The notes below the pieces were generated by a model that ran no database searches, had not been told where the DNA came from, and saw only the letters and a list, made by a program, of their open reading frames with translations. Source: JACPYM01 sp963699175 (GTDB lineage: Bacteria > Acidobacteriota > Blastocatellia > RBC074). Taken from it: a stretch of DNA of 64,000 bases. The position numbers and the translations under genes were made by a program. The stretch lies in assembly GCA_963699175.1 (NCBI GenBank), contig OY969418.1, positions 372,001-436,000 on the forward strand, written 5' to 3'. Of this stretch, positions 26,425-35,811 are shown in pieces (position 1 is the stretch's first letter; each line of letters begins with the position of its first letter).

Positions 26425-29400
26425 ATGGCTATCAAGAGCAGATTCATCATCCGCAGAAAAGACAGCATTGTTGATGATATCTTCATCGAAAGCGACGGGC
26501 TGACCATCGGGCGATTGATCAGCAACGACCTGGTGTTGAATCACCCCGCCGTCTCGCGCACGCATGCTGGCATCACGAAAGCGGCCAACATTCCCGGCGT
26601 GGTCGAGGATAAGGAAAACGCCGGGCGCTATTGGCTCTTCAATCTTTCGAGCAGCAATGGCACGCTGCTCAACGGCGAGAATGTTGATAAAGTGTCGCTC
26701 TTCAATGACGACGTAATCCAGATCGGCCCTTATTTGATCAAGATCAATTACGTCGAAGACGCACTCGCGCTTTCAGTCGAGCTGGAACTGAAAGTGCAGC
26801 CGCTCGAATCGCGCACGGCCATGTTGCAAGCGCCTGGCGCAGGTGCGACGAGCGACAAGACCATGCTCATCAAAATGCCGTCGGTGGCCGCGCGCGGCAA
26901 TACCAAACTCTTCTCCAGCCAGGGTCAGGGCTTGCTTACGGGTTACTTGCCAGCCCGCGCGCAACAGGCGCTCGATCTGTTTTGGGATAAGCGTAAACGT
27001 GAAGCGGGCAAGATCGAAGCCAAAACTCCGCTGCACCCGCGCGGCGGACAAAGTTACGGCAAGGCGCAATTCAATTGGCGTCCGAACTTCGATCTAGCCA
27101 GGCTCTGGCGCAAGTCGTATTTTGTTTGGGGAACTTTGGGCGCGGCGGCTGTGGCATTGGTCGCAATGGCAGTCTACACCAACGCCTTCGCACCGAAACC
27201 GCTGACGACAGCGCACGCCACTCGCTTTACGCAAGCGGCGCTGCTCAACCGCAACATCGCGCATCAATCCAACAGCAATTCGTGCACAAGCTGTCATACG
27301 CCCGCAGCCGGGATGCTTGACCGCTGCATTGATTGCCATCAGACACAGGCCACAGCGCAGAAGGCCGCGTTTGTCCCGGCGACTCTCATTCAAGGCCACT
27401 TCAAGCAGCAACTGGCCTGTACTGATTGCCACATCGAGCACATGGGCGCAGCTAAGGAAGTCGGGCTGCTCGACTACGGTCTTTGTTACAACTGCCATAA
27501 CGGAGTTTATCAAATCAAACAAGCAGGACAGGTCGGGCCTGCCGGTACGGTCTTGCCCCTTCCGCACGGCGGGAAGCTCACCGGTTATCCCAAGCTAAAA
27601 CCCGGTGGCAAAGGCGGTGAGTTTTGGAGTTTGTCCCTGGTGAAATGGCAAAAAGCGATTGAGCGCTGGAAACGCCAGAATCCGCAGAAGCCGTTGCTAA
27701 CGCCGGAACAATACAGTGATACCGACTCATACAATCAATTTCACTACTTGCATCAGGACGGCAAACAGAACTTGAACCTCTGCGTAGTCTGCCATTTCAA
27801 TCAAGCAGGTGTTGAAGACAAACTGTCAGATTACGGTAAGCATCAAGCGCCTAAACAAGCTTGCCGCAAATGCCACGTAGAGCCGGAAGCGGCAACGGGG
27901 CTGGTGCGCGGCCTGGCACGTTGCGAAACTTGCCATCAACAACATGGCCAGACCACACAGCTTGCTGCACTGGCCCCGGATAACCAGCGCGAGATTGATA
28001 AATACCTAGCTATGTTGGGTGCGCGCGCCCAGAGCGTGAGCAGCTTCAACTTGAGCGCCGCTGCTAAACGTGGCGGCTCGGCCTATACGCTGCGCCATAG
28101 CGTTGACGCGCCGTCCTGGCGCAATTTCGGCGCGTTGCCGTGGTTCGCCTGGGTCGGATTGCTCGCGCTCCTGCCCATTGCAGGATTGGTCTTCTTTGCG
28201 GCTGACACTATCCGGCGCAAATATTTCTGGCACGCCAAAGAGGTGACACAACGGTCCGATGTTCGAGGTCCCTCGCTGATCAAGTTGACCCCAACACAAG
28301 AGCGGCTAAAAGCCGAAGGGCCGCTTTTCCCGCGCCCGGTAATTGATCCAGAACTTTGCATCGGCTGTCACGCTTGCGTCGAGGCCTGCCCACATGACGT
28401 GCTGGCTATCACATCGGACGGCGTGGCCGCACCCGTCAACGTAGAGCAATGCTTGGAAGACACCAGTTGCCAGGTCGAATGCCCGACCAGCCCGAAAGCT
28501 TGCGTCCTCGTCCATAGCGACAAGAAAGTTCCCGAACGTCAGGTGCCAAAGCGCGATCAGCAGTTTATGACCAACGTGCCCGGCATCTATTTGATCGGTG
28601 ATGTCTCCGGCGTTCCGCTCATCAAGAACGCGATCAACGAAGGCGGCCAAGTGGTCGAAGCTGTCAAAGCCGAACTCGCGCGCGAAGGAGCTAACGTGCA
28701 AGCCGATTACGACGTGGCTATCATTGGTATGGGGCCGGCGGGCCTGTCGGCAACAGTCATCGCCAAGCAACAAGGGCTGCGCTATCTCGCACTGGAACAA
28801 GATCAAGTCGCGGCCACGATTGAGAACACTTATGGCAAGGGCAAGTTCGTCTTCTACAAACCCGACACCGTCGAAGCGCGTGGCGGCTTGCCCTTACTGC
28901 CCGACCCGCTAAAGCGCGAAGGTAACTTCAAAGAGTCCATGCTCAATGCCTGGCAATCCACACTCAAGCGCGAAGCCATCAAGATCAACGAGCGCGAAAG
29001 TTGTAAGGACATCAAGCTCGAGAATAGCGTCTTCCGCATCCTGACTGAAAAAGGCGCATTGAAAGAGCGTGCAAGTTACACTGTGCGCAAAGTAATCTTG
29101 GCCATCGGCAATCGCGGCACGCCAATGTTGCTGAAAGTGCCGGGCGAGGATTTGAAGATGATGGTGGAAAACGTTGGACTCTTCTGCGCCAATTGCGGCG
29201 CCAAGTCGCCAAGCCGCCGCGCCTTCTGCGCCAAGTGCGGCGAGCCGATGCCATCCGTCACCGCCGAAGACAGCAAGGTGCAATACAAACTCAGCGACCC
29301 GCAAGACTACATCGGCAAAAAGTGCATGGTCGTCGGCGCGGGCAATTCCGCCGTTGAAGTCGCCGTCGCATTGACCGGCTTTGAACGTCAAGGGAGCCAG

Positions 29401-29700
29401 ATCAGCTTTGCGACCGGCGCAGAGGTGACACTCATTGTCCGCAGCGATTTGAAGGGCGATCTGAAGCTCGGCAACAAGATGAACTTTTACGACTGTCTGG
29501 ACGCGGGCAAGATCAAAGCTTACTTCCGCACAACAATCAAGCGTATTGAACCTGACCAAGTGATTCTGATGGATCCCAAGAGCGAACAGGAAAAGGCCAC
29601 CGTTCCGTGCGATTACATCTTTGCGCTGATCGGGGGCGACAAGCCGATCAATTTTCTGGAGAAGCTAGGCATAGAGATTCTGGGCAAGCGCAAGAAATAA
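26425..29700 (+). CDS. FHA - heptahaem cytochrome - ferredoxin - NAD(P)H/FAD oxidoreductase fusion
   Basis: 1091 residues. An FHA domain (about 5-110; TIGR, SRTH, SSSNGT) is followed by TM helix 1 (232-253). Seven CXXCH sites follow at 287, 301, 332, 354, 453, 480 and 500, then TM helix 2 (572-593). A two-cluster ferredoxin has C645-C648-C651-C655 and C676/C682/C686/C693. The flavoprotein has GMGPAG (768-773), a CXXC...CXXC zinc-ribbon insert (921-938) and a second Rossmann GAGNSA (971-976). The YLIGDVSG motif, usually at the C-terminus of thioredoxin-reductase-like enzymes, lies before the first Rossmann here (722-729). Arg/Lys flanking both helices puts FHA and oxidoreductase inside and the haems in the periplasm. 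It can thus form a complete NAD(P)H-to-periplasm electron path in one chain, possibly gated by phospho-peptide binding. The CIGCH at 645 is read as an FeS motif, not haem. Confidence 0.88.
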   Translation: MAIKSRFIIRRKDSIVDDIFIESDGLTIGRLISNDLVLNHPAVSRTHAGITKAANIPGVVEDKENAGRYWLFNLSSSNGTLLNGENVDKVSLFNDDVIQIGPYLIKINYVEDALALSVELELKVQPLESRTAMLQAPGAGATSDKTMLIKMPSVAARGNTKLFSSQGQGLLTGYLPARAQQALDLFWDKRKREAGKIEAKTPLHPRGGQSYGKAQFNWRPNFDLARLWRKSYFVWGTLGAAAVALVAMAVYTNAFAPKPLTTAHATRFTQAALLNRNIAHQSNSNSCTSCHTPAAGMLDRCIDCHQTQATAQKAAFVPATLIQGHFKQQLACTDCHIEHMGAAKEVGLLDYGLCYNCHNGVYQIKQAGQVGPAGTVLPLPHGGKLTGYPKLKPGGKGGEFWSLSLVKWQKAIERWKRQNPQKPLLTPEQYSDTDSYNQFHYLHQDGKQNLNLCVVCHFNQAGVEDKLSDYGKHQAPKQACRKCHVEPEAATGLVRGLARCETCHQQHGQTTQLAALAPDNQREIDKYLAMLGARAQSVSSFNLSAAAKRGGSAYTLRHSVDAPSWRNFGALPWFAWVGLLALLPIAGLVFFAADTIRRKYFWHAKEVTQRSDVRGPSLIKLTPTQERLKAEGPLFPRPVIDPELCIGCHACVEACPHDVLAITSDGVAAPVNVEQCLEDTSCQVECPTSPKACVLVHSDKKVPERQVPKRDQQFMTNVPGIYLIGDVSGVPLIKNAINEGGQVVEAVKAELAREGANVQADYDVAIIGMGPAGLSATVIAKQQGLRYLALEQDQVAATIENTYGKGKFVFYKPDTVEARGGLPLLPDPLKREGNFKESMLNAWQSTLKREAIKINERESCKDIKLENSVFRILTEKGALKERASYTVRKVILAIGNRGTPMLLKVPGEDLKMMVENVGLFCANCGAKSPSRRAFCAKCGEPMPSVTAEDSKVQYKLSDPQDYIGKKCMVVGAGNSAVEVAVALTGFERQGSQISFATGAEVTLIVRSDLKGDLKLGNKMNFYDCLDAGKIKAYFRTTIKRIEPDQVILMDPKSEQEKATVPCDYIFALIGGDKPINFLEKLGIEILGKRKK

Positions 29701-29848
29701 CCAGGAGCTCTAGTGGAGGACACTTAGGCTAAGCCCGCGTGTCAGGACAAATCGGCAAGCTTGGGAGAATCTTCTTCTGCTGTTGATGACCCGTGCATCG
29801 CTTGTGAGTAGCAACCTTCATTCACGAGCGACCTGAAGGCCGAGTTGT

Positions 29849-32812
29849 ATGCGCTTATCTGCACGCCATAAGACGTGGCTAACGGCCATTTCATTGTTCT
29901 TGGTGCCGCCGGTATTTTTCTGGCGCGAAACCTTGGGTCGGCAGACGCTTGGCTACGGCGATATTCTGTCCCAATGCTTTCCTACACAGCTTTACGCCTA
30001 TGAACTCTTGCGGAGCGGTGCGATGCCGCTGTGGCAACCACATCTTTATGCGGGGATGCCGCTCTTCGCACGCTGGCAACAGGGCTTGCTCGATCCAATA
30101 CATCTGCTTTACCTGGGCGGTGTCACAGCGCGGGCACTCACCCTTGATCAAGAACTGAGTTTCATCATCGCGCTGTTGGCCACTTTCGCCTTCGCGCGCA
30201 GCCTTGAGCTAAATCGCTCTGCAAGTATCTTCGCCGCTGCCATCTATGCGCTCAACAGCTTTGCGGTCGCACGCAGCATTTATCCTGGTCAGACGCGTAT
30301 ACTGGCGCTGATTCCGCTCGTGCTCCTTTGCATTGAGCGTCTGCACCGGCAAGGGCGTTGGCGCGACGCGGCCTGGGGGGCGCTAGTTGTCGCCTGGCAA
30401 CTCTTCGCCGGCCACCCGCAGCCGTTCGCCTATGCGGCGCTGCTTGCCTTCGGCTATGTGGCCTTCCGCGGATTTTGTGAGGGTGAGCCTGGGCGCGGCG
30501 ATCAGAGCGCGCGGCGGGGGCGCTTCTTCCGGCAATGTGCGGCAGTGTACGCGCTTGGCATTGCGCTGGCGGCGATACAGATACTGCCAGCCTGGGAGTT
30601 GAGCAGAGTATCAGTGCGGCGACAGCCATCGTTCGACTTCTTCACTTGGCAATCGCTCCACCCGCTTTCACTCCTGAACACGCTGTTTCCTTTTTTTCAT
30701 GGCCAAGGGAGCGGTATCTACCATCTGTCATATTGGGGCAGCTATTGGACGCATAATGAAGGACAATTCTATCTAGGTTTGTTGGCCCTCGTGCTGACTT
30801 GCGCCAGTGTATATGCGCTCTGGGGTAAGCGAGGCGGGCAGATTAAGTTTTGGGGAACGGTAGCTCTGCTCGGCGCCTTATGTGCGCTGGGCAAATACGT
30901 GTGGCCGCTTGCCTGGCTACTCTATCGCGTGCCGCTGCTCAACAGCTTTCGCAGTCCCAATCGTCATTGGATGGAGGTGACACTGGCGGTTGCCTTGCTG
31001 GCAGGCTTTGCCATAGATCAACTGCTGCGCGAAGAGGCGCGACAATTGACACGAGTAGTGATCAGTATGGCTATTGGCTTGACGCTATTTTGTGCGGGCT
31101 GCGCTACGCTCCTGCTCCGTTATTCAGACCACGCTGAAGCGGCTATTCGAGCGCTTCCTGACCTGCACTTCCTGCCCGCCGACTTTTTGCGTGAGGCGCG
31201 GGCGGAGTTTGTCATTCCGGTCATAACAGCCATGTTTTTGACCGCCGCCCTCGCCGTTTTCCTTTACACACGCCAGCGACAGCGCTGGTTTCCGTTGCTG
31301 CTGGCGTCGCTGCTGGGCGACTACTATCTCTATGCCACTTTCGCCCCCGTCAGAAGCGGCCCGCGCCTGGAAGAATCTGTCGGGCGGGCAATCCCGCGCG
31401 ACTTGGCCGTGCGGGAACTCGAGCAAGCGCCGTTTCGCTATCACTTGCTACTTAAACCTGACGAAGGCGAGTTCAATCCCTTTTTGTTCGCCGGACACGA
31501 GATGACCACTGGTTATGATCCGCTGCTCGACGAGCGTTACCGTGCCTTTACCAATATCAATGAAGCTGGACGTAGCGAACGTTGGCAAATCCTCGCAGCA
31601 ACTGACCGCACACTTGACCTATTGAATGTTCGTTACCTGCTCGTTCCCGCGCCGCTCCTCGTTCCACCTGCGCTGGCGCGGGAGATCGTTGAGATCGGAG
31701 GTGTGCCCTTCGCGGTTGATGAAGCTTCCAAGGTTGAGTTGCGCTCCGGCCAGAGCACAAGCTTCTCTACCCCGGCCGGCACCGCTGATCTGCTGGCTCT
31801 TGTTTCCACACTCGCCAATGCGGCGGGGATTGGCAACGACGCACCAGTGGCGGAGATCACCATAACGTGCATTTCCGGCGCACAAGTAAAGCTGCCATTG
31901 CGTGCGGGGCATGAGACCGCTGAGTGGGCGTATGAGCGTGCCGATGTACGAGCCATTATTAAGCACGCTCGCCCAACCGTGGCCGAAAGCTGGCGCGGCG
32001 ATGAGGCCGGCAGCTTTCAAGCTCATTCTTATTTGGCGCGCCTGCCATTGCCAGAGGCGGTGGCCCAATGTGCCGGCCCACGCGCCGTAAAGGTTACGGT
32101 ACAGGCTCCTGCTGATGTCACGCTCAGCCTTAAGCACCTGACGCTACAAGACACCGCAACCAAACACCTACTTCCCGCACAAGCGGACTTTGGTGCAAAC
32201 CTGAACGATACGGATCGTTGGCGCGCGGTCGAACTGGCCCAGCCCATTCCGTTCTACCAAGGACTTCAGGTTTACGAAAACCTCCGCGTACTTCCCCGCG
32301 CCTGGCTGACGTATCGTGCGGAAGTCCGGACTGAGGCCGAACAATTGCGCCTCATCCGTGGCGAGGCCACAGACAACTTCGGAAAAGTTTTCGATCCCAC
32401 GATCACTGCGCTGGTTACTCCTGAAACTGCGGCCAAGCTCGATGCCATCTTGCTGGCGAGCACAGCGCTGAACGCTACCAATAACCAGTCGTCCTTCGAC
32501 CAAGCGACCATTACGAGCAGGACGGCGAACGCGTTGACCATCTCTGTGGATGCCGCAGGCCCAGCGATGATGATGATGAGCGAGGTGGCGTTCCCTGGTT
32601 GGTATGCCAAGCTCGACGGGCAAGCTACTGAATTGCTGCGCGCAGATTATCTACTGCGCGGCGTAGCTGTGCCGCCGGGTCACCATAGCATTGAAGTCTA
32701 CTATCGCCCGATGAGCTTCCGCCTAGGTTTGCTCATCACGTCATTAGCCGCTTTAGGCGCGTGCTTGCTCTTTTTCTTTTCCTCAAAGCAGGCCAAGCAA
32801 GCTCTGCCTTGA
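29849..32812 (+). CDS. YfhO-family multi-pass membrane protein 1
   Basis: 987 residues. Numerous hydrophobic helices occupy about residues 10-495, with the family's LYAGMPLFA and FRSPNRHWMEV-type loops. A large soluble beta-rich domain follows (about 500-950, ending in FPGWYAKLDG) and a last TM helix closes the chain near 955-978. YfhO proteins are GT-C-like membrane proteins linked in Firmicutes to lipoteichoic-acid glycosylation. In other phyla the function is not established, and a role in sugar transfer to lipid or protein at the cell surface is only inferred. It is followed 25 bases later by a paralogue. The ATG at 29849 has no strong ribosome site, and a 148-base gap separates it from the redox cluster. 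Confidence 0.85.
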   Translation: MRLSARHKTWLTAISLFLVPPVFFWRETLGRQTLGYGDILSQCFPTQLYAYELLRSGAMPLWQPHLYAGMPLFARWQQGLLDPIHLLYLGGVTARALTLDQELSFIIALLATFAFARSLELNRSASIFAAAIYALNSFAVARSIYPGQTRILALIPLVLLCIERLHRQGRWRDAAWGALVVAWQLFAGHPQPFAYAALLAFGYVAFRGFCEGEPGRGDQSARRGRFFRQCAAVYALGIALAAIQILPAWELSRVSVRRQPSFDFFTWQSLHPLSLLNTLFPFFHGQGSGIYHLSYWGSYWTHNEGQFYLGLLALVLTCASVYALWGKRGGQIKFWGTVALLGALCALGKYVWPLAWLLYRVPLLNSFRSPNRHWMEVTLAVALLAGFAIDQLLREEARQLTRVVISMAIGLTLFCAGCATLLLRYSDHAEAAIRALPDLHFLPADFLREARAEFVIPVITAMFLTAALAVFLYTRQRQRWFPLLLASLLGDYYLYATFAPVRSGPRLEESVGRAIPRDLAVRELEQAPFRYHLLLKPDEGEFNPFLFAGHEMTTGYDPLLDERYRAFTNINEAGRSERWQILAATDRTLDLLNVRYLLVPAPLLVPPALAREIVEIGGVPFAVDEASKVELRSGQSTSFSTPAGTADLLALVSTLANAAGIGNDAPVAEITITCISGAQVKLPLRAGHETAEWAYERADVRAIIKHARPTVAESWRGDEAGSFQAHSYLARLPLPEAVAQCAGPRAVKVTVQAPADVTLSLKHLTLQDTATKHLLPAQADFGANLNDTDRWRAVELAQPIPFYQGLQVYENLRVLPRAWLTYRAEVRTEAEQLRLIRGEATDNFGKVFDPTITALVTPETAAKLDAILLASTALNATNNQSSFDQATITSRTANALTISVDAAGPAMMMMSEVAFPGWYAKLDGQATELLRADYLLRGVAVPPGHHSIEVYYRPMSFRLGLLITSLAALGACLLFFFSSKQAKQALP

Positions 32813-32837
32813 TTTTCAATAGGACTTTTAGGGTTCA

Positions 32838-35738
32838 ATGAATCTGAATCGTAACGTTATCTTTGGTCAAATTACGCTCCGGCGCTTGCTGGTTGCTCTG
32901 ATACTGGTAGCAGTTCCAGTGGCGTACTTCTACCCGGCGGTGAAAGGGGAGATTCTGCTGGCCGCTGGCGATGCCTGGCTTTACAGCCTGCCGCTGCGAA
33001 TGTTGAGCGGTCAAATGCTCAGGCAAGGGACGCTGCCACTCTGGAACCCATACACATTTGCCGGGATGCCGCTACTGGCCGCGACACAACCCGGCGTGCT
33101 TTACCCGCCAAACTGGCTCTTTGCCGTGCTTTCGCCCGGCGCAGCTATCAATGCAGTCGTCATCAGCGCCTACCAACTCACGCTGGTTGGCACTTACCTT
33201 TATGCACGCGTCTTGCGGCTGGGGCGTGCTGCGGCTTTGCTGGCCGCTGTCAGTTTCACTTTTGGCGGCTTCATGATCAGTCTGGCTGAACAGATCAATT
33301 TCATCGCGGCGGCGGCTTGGCTGCCTTGGTTGCTTTGGGTGATGGAAAAGGTATATCGGGCTAGCTCCTGGCGAGAAGCCTGGGGATGGACGACTGGCGG
33401 GGCTGTGATCATCGCGCTACATACGTTCGCGGGGCTGCCACAAGCGACCGTACACGTCGGGCTGGTCGGCGCGGCGTATTTCGGTTTTCAGCTCTTTGCT
33501 CGGCGCACCCTGCCGCCGAGCGGGCGAATGCGCTTCGTTGCAGCAATTGCGATGATGGTCGTTTGCGGAGCATTGCTGTCGGCCCTTCAATTGTTGCCCG
33601 CCCGCGAGCTACAACTGCAAGGGGAACGCGCGGCCCTCTCTTACGAAGCATTCGCAACTTTCTCCATGCCGCCACGGCGGCTGCTATCGTTCATCGCACC
33701 TTATTTCTTCGGTGGAGCCTTGCCCGGACTCTATCACGTACCTGGTTGGGACGAATGGTGGCTGCACAAGTTTGTGCACGGGTATGTCGGGCTCCTGACA
33801 CTGCCGCTGGCGGCTCTGGGCGCCTGGGCGTCGAAAGCGCGCCGGCTCGCCTGGTTTTGGGTTGGGGTAGCCGTCGTAGCTCTTCTCTTGAGTTTCGGCT
33901 CGCATCTGCCTTTCCAGCTTCATCGCCTGCTCTATCACGTCCCGATCTACAATCTCTTTCGCGGGCCGTACCGCCACCTTTACGAATTCAGCTTCGCGCT
34001 GGCGATGCTTGCCGGGCTGGGGATGGACGCGCTTGCAAGGGGAGAATTCGCGGTGCGCAGGTTAATGCGCTGGTGCGCCAGCAGTGTTGCCCTGCTGGTC
34101 GTAGCCACTGTCGTCACTTACCGTTTCTTCGCCCATCGGCTAGGGCAACCGCCAGCAGGTGCGACTGCCTTAGGGAATGCCGAAATTCTCGTTCCGCTGA
34201 GCTTCTTCATTTTTGGACTGATCGTTTTATGGCTTTATGCCCGACGACCGACAAACGCCGCCGCCGTGTTGGTTATCGCCGTACTGCTAGCCGATTTGAC
34301 CTGCTTCGGCTGGTTCACCTACTGGCGTTCAACTGGATATGCGTTCATTGCGAGCCTTGATGATCCGCCAGCAATCAAAGCGATCAAAGCCCGCGAGCCG
34401 GACCTGAGCAGCTTCCGTATCGTGTCGCAAGCGCCTAACCCCTACTACCCGAATTACGAACCGCTTTGCCATGGCAATATGGCAATTCCACGCAGCCTGC
34501 AAAGTGCCGCCGGTTACGACCCGATGCGCTTGATTCGTATGGCTCAACTTGCCGGTGAGATGGACATCTTCGGCGTCATTGGAGATCAAGAAATCTTCTC
34601 CACTCACAATTATGGGCTAGATCTACTTAACGTAAAGTATCTGCTCCGAGAGCGGAAGAAGTCCGATGAAAATCGCCCTACCGTCATGATAGCTGGCGTC
34701 CGGTTCCCTGCCGATGCGCCGGAGAGAACACTAAATCCTAAGGGCCATCTTGAATTGGAAGCTAATGGCGAACCCGCATCGGAGTTAATCATCATCTCGT
34801 CCTTGGCCAATTCTGCGGGGCTTTCCGATGAATCACCCGTGGCGCGCGTTCGATTGCACACTAAAGACGGTCAGGTGATCGAGGCCGATTTGCGGGCCGG
34901 GCGCGATACAGCCGAGTGGGCGTATGATCGCCCGGACGTGCGCGCTGTTATCCGCCACCACCGAGCGCCGATAGCTGAGTCTTTTCCCGCCGATGGCTTC
35001 GAGGCGCACCGCTATTTGGCTCGCATCCCCTTCACCCGCTCAGAGATCGAGCGCGTAGAATTGGATCATCCCGGCCTAGAAGGCGATTTGGTAATCGCGC
35101 GCGCCGTGCTCTGCGACACGGCGTCGGGTCGCGCCACGCCGGTAGAAAGCTTAGCGATGCCCGGCGAACGGTGGCGTAGGTTGGGAAACTTTACCGAGGT
35201 AGAGCTATACGAAAACCTGCGTGTGTTGCCACGCGCTTGGTTCGCCAGCAATACGCGCATACTGCCTGGCCCACAAACGCTATCGGTAATCCAGCAAGGA
35301 TACTTCCCCGATGGCGTGGCTTTCGCCCCTACGGAGACTGCGTTGTTGGAGGAGGCAGACGCGCCTGGCAGCGCGGGCTTGCAGCCGCACGGCAAGGCAT
35401 CAGGCGCAGAGGTCAATGTCATTCATTACGAGCCTGGGCGTATCGAATTGATCACGCGTAATGCGCAAGCCGGTCTGCTCGTCTTGAGCGAGACTTTTTA
35501 TCCCGGTTGGATAGCGCTGATTGACGGTCGTGAAGCAGGAGTGGAGCGCGTTAACTACGCCCTGCGTGGGGTCACGGTGCCTGGCGGTGAGCATCAAGTC
35601 GAGTTCGTGTACCGTCCGCGCAGTTTGAGACAAGGCGCCCTCTGTTTTTTGCTGGGCATGAGTATGCTGGGAGCCGGCTTTATCGGCGTGGCGTTGCGAC
35701 TCACGAAAACTCGCTCTGAGGGAGACAATGCGTTCTGA
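32838..35738 (+). CDS. YfhO-family multi-pass membrane protein 2
   Basis: 966 residues, homologous to its upstream neighbour along the whole length: N-terminal helix bundle (about 15-480) with a PLWNPYTFAGMPLLA loop, a soluble domain with a shared RAGxxTAEWAYxRxDVRA block, a FYPGWIALIDG segment near residue 887 and a terminal TM helix. The tandem arrangement suggests either a two-subunit system or duplication with substrate change. The paralogues are clearly diverged at the residue level, so the duplication is not recent. The two are probably co-transcribed. Confidence 0.85.
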   Translation: MNLNRNVIFGQITLRRLLVALILVAVPVAYFYPAVKGEILLAAGDAWLYSLPLRMLSGQMLRQGTLPLWNPYTFAGMPLLAATQPGVLYPPNWLFAVLSPGAAINAVVISAYQLTLVGTYLYARVLRLGRAAALLAAVSFTFGGFMISLAEQINFIAAAAWLPWLLWVMEKVYRASSWREAWGWTTGGAVIIALHTFAGLPQATVHVGLVGAAYFGFQLFARRTLPPSGRMRFVAAIAMMVVCGALLSALQLLPARELQLQGERAALSYEAFATFSMPPRRLLSFIAPYFFGGALPGLYHVPGWDEWWLHKFVHGYVGLLTLPLAALGAWASKARRLAWFWVGVAVVALLLSFGSHLPFQLHRLLYHVPIYNLFRGPYRHLYEFSFALAMLAGLGMDALARGEFAVRRLMRWCASSVALLVVATVVTYRFFAHRLGQPPAGATALGNAEILVPLSFFIFGLIVLWLYARRPTNAAAVLVIAVLLADLTCFGWFTYWRSTGYAFIASLDDPPAIKAIKAREPDLSSFRIVSQAPNPYYPNYEPLCHGNMAIPRSLQSAAGYDPMRLIRMAQLAGEMDIFGVIGDQEIFSTHNYGLDLLNVKYLLRERKKSDENRPTVMIAGVRFPADAPERTLNPKGHLELEANGEPASELIIISSLANSAGLSDESPVARVRLHTKDGQVIEADLRAGRDTAEWAYDRPDVRAVIRHHRAPIAESFPADGFEAHRYLARIPFTRSEIERVELDHPGLEGDLVIARAVLCDTASGRATPVESLAMPGERWRRLGNFTEVELYENLRVLPRAWFASNTRILPGPQTLSVIQQGYFPDGVAFAPTETALLEEADAPGSAGLQPHGKASGAEVNVIHYEPGRIELITRNAQAGLLVLSETFYPGWIALIDGREAGVERVNYALRGVTVPGGEHQVEFVYRPRSLRQGALCFLLGMSMLGAGFIGVALRLTKTRSEGDNAF

Positions 35739-35811
35739 CATCAACCATGTAACTGACAGATTGTCTCGCGGAGCAACGCCGTGCTATGTTGCGCCCACTG
35801 TGAGGTGAGTT

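Noticed and set aside
28372..28406. CIGCH in the FHA fusion as an eighth haem site
   Set aside because: It is the start of a CXXCXXCXXXCP ferredoxin motif and lies on the predicted cytoplasmic side, so it is read as an FeS ligand set.
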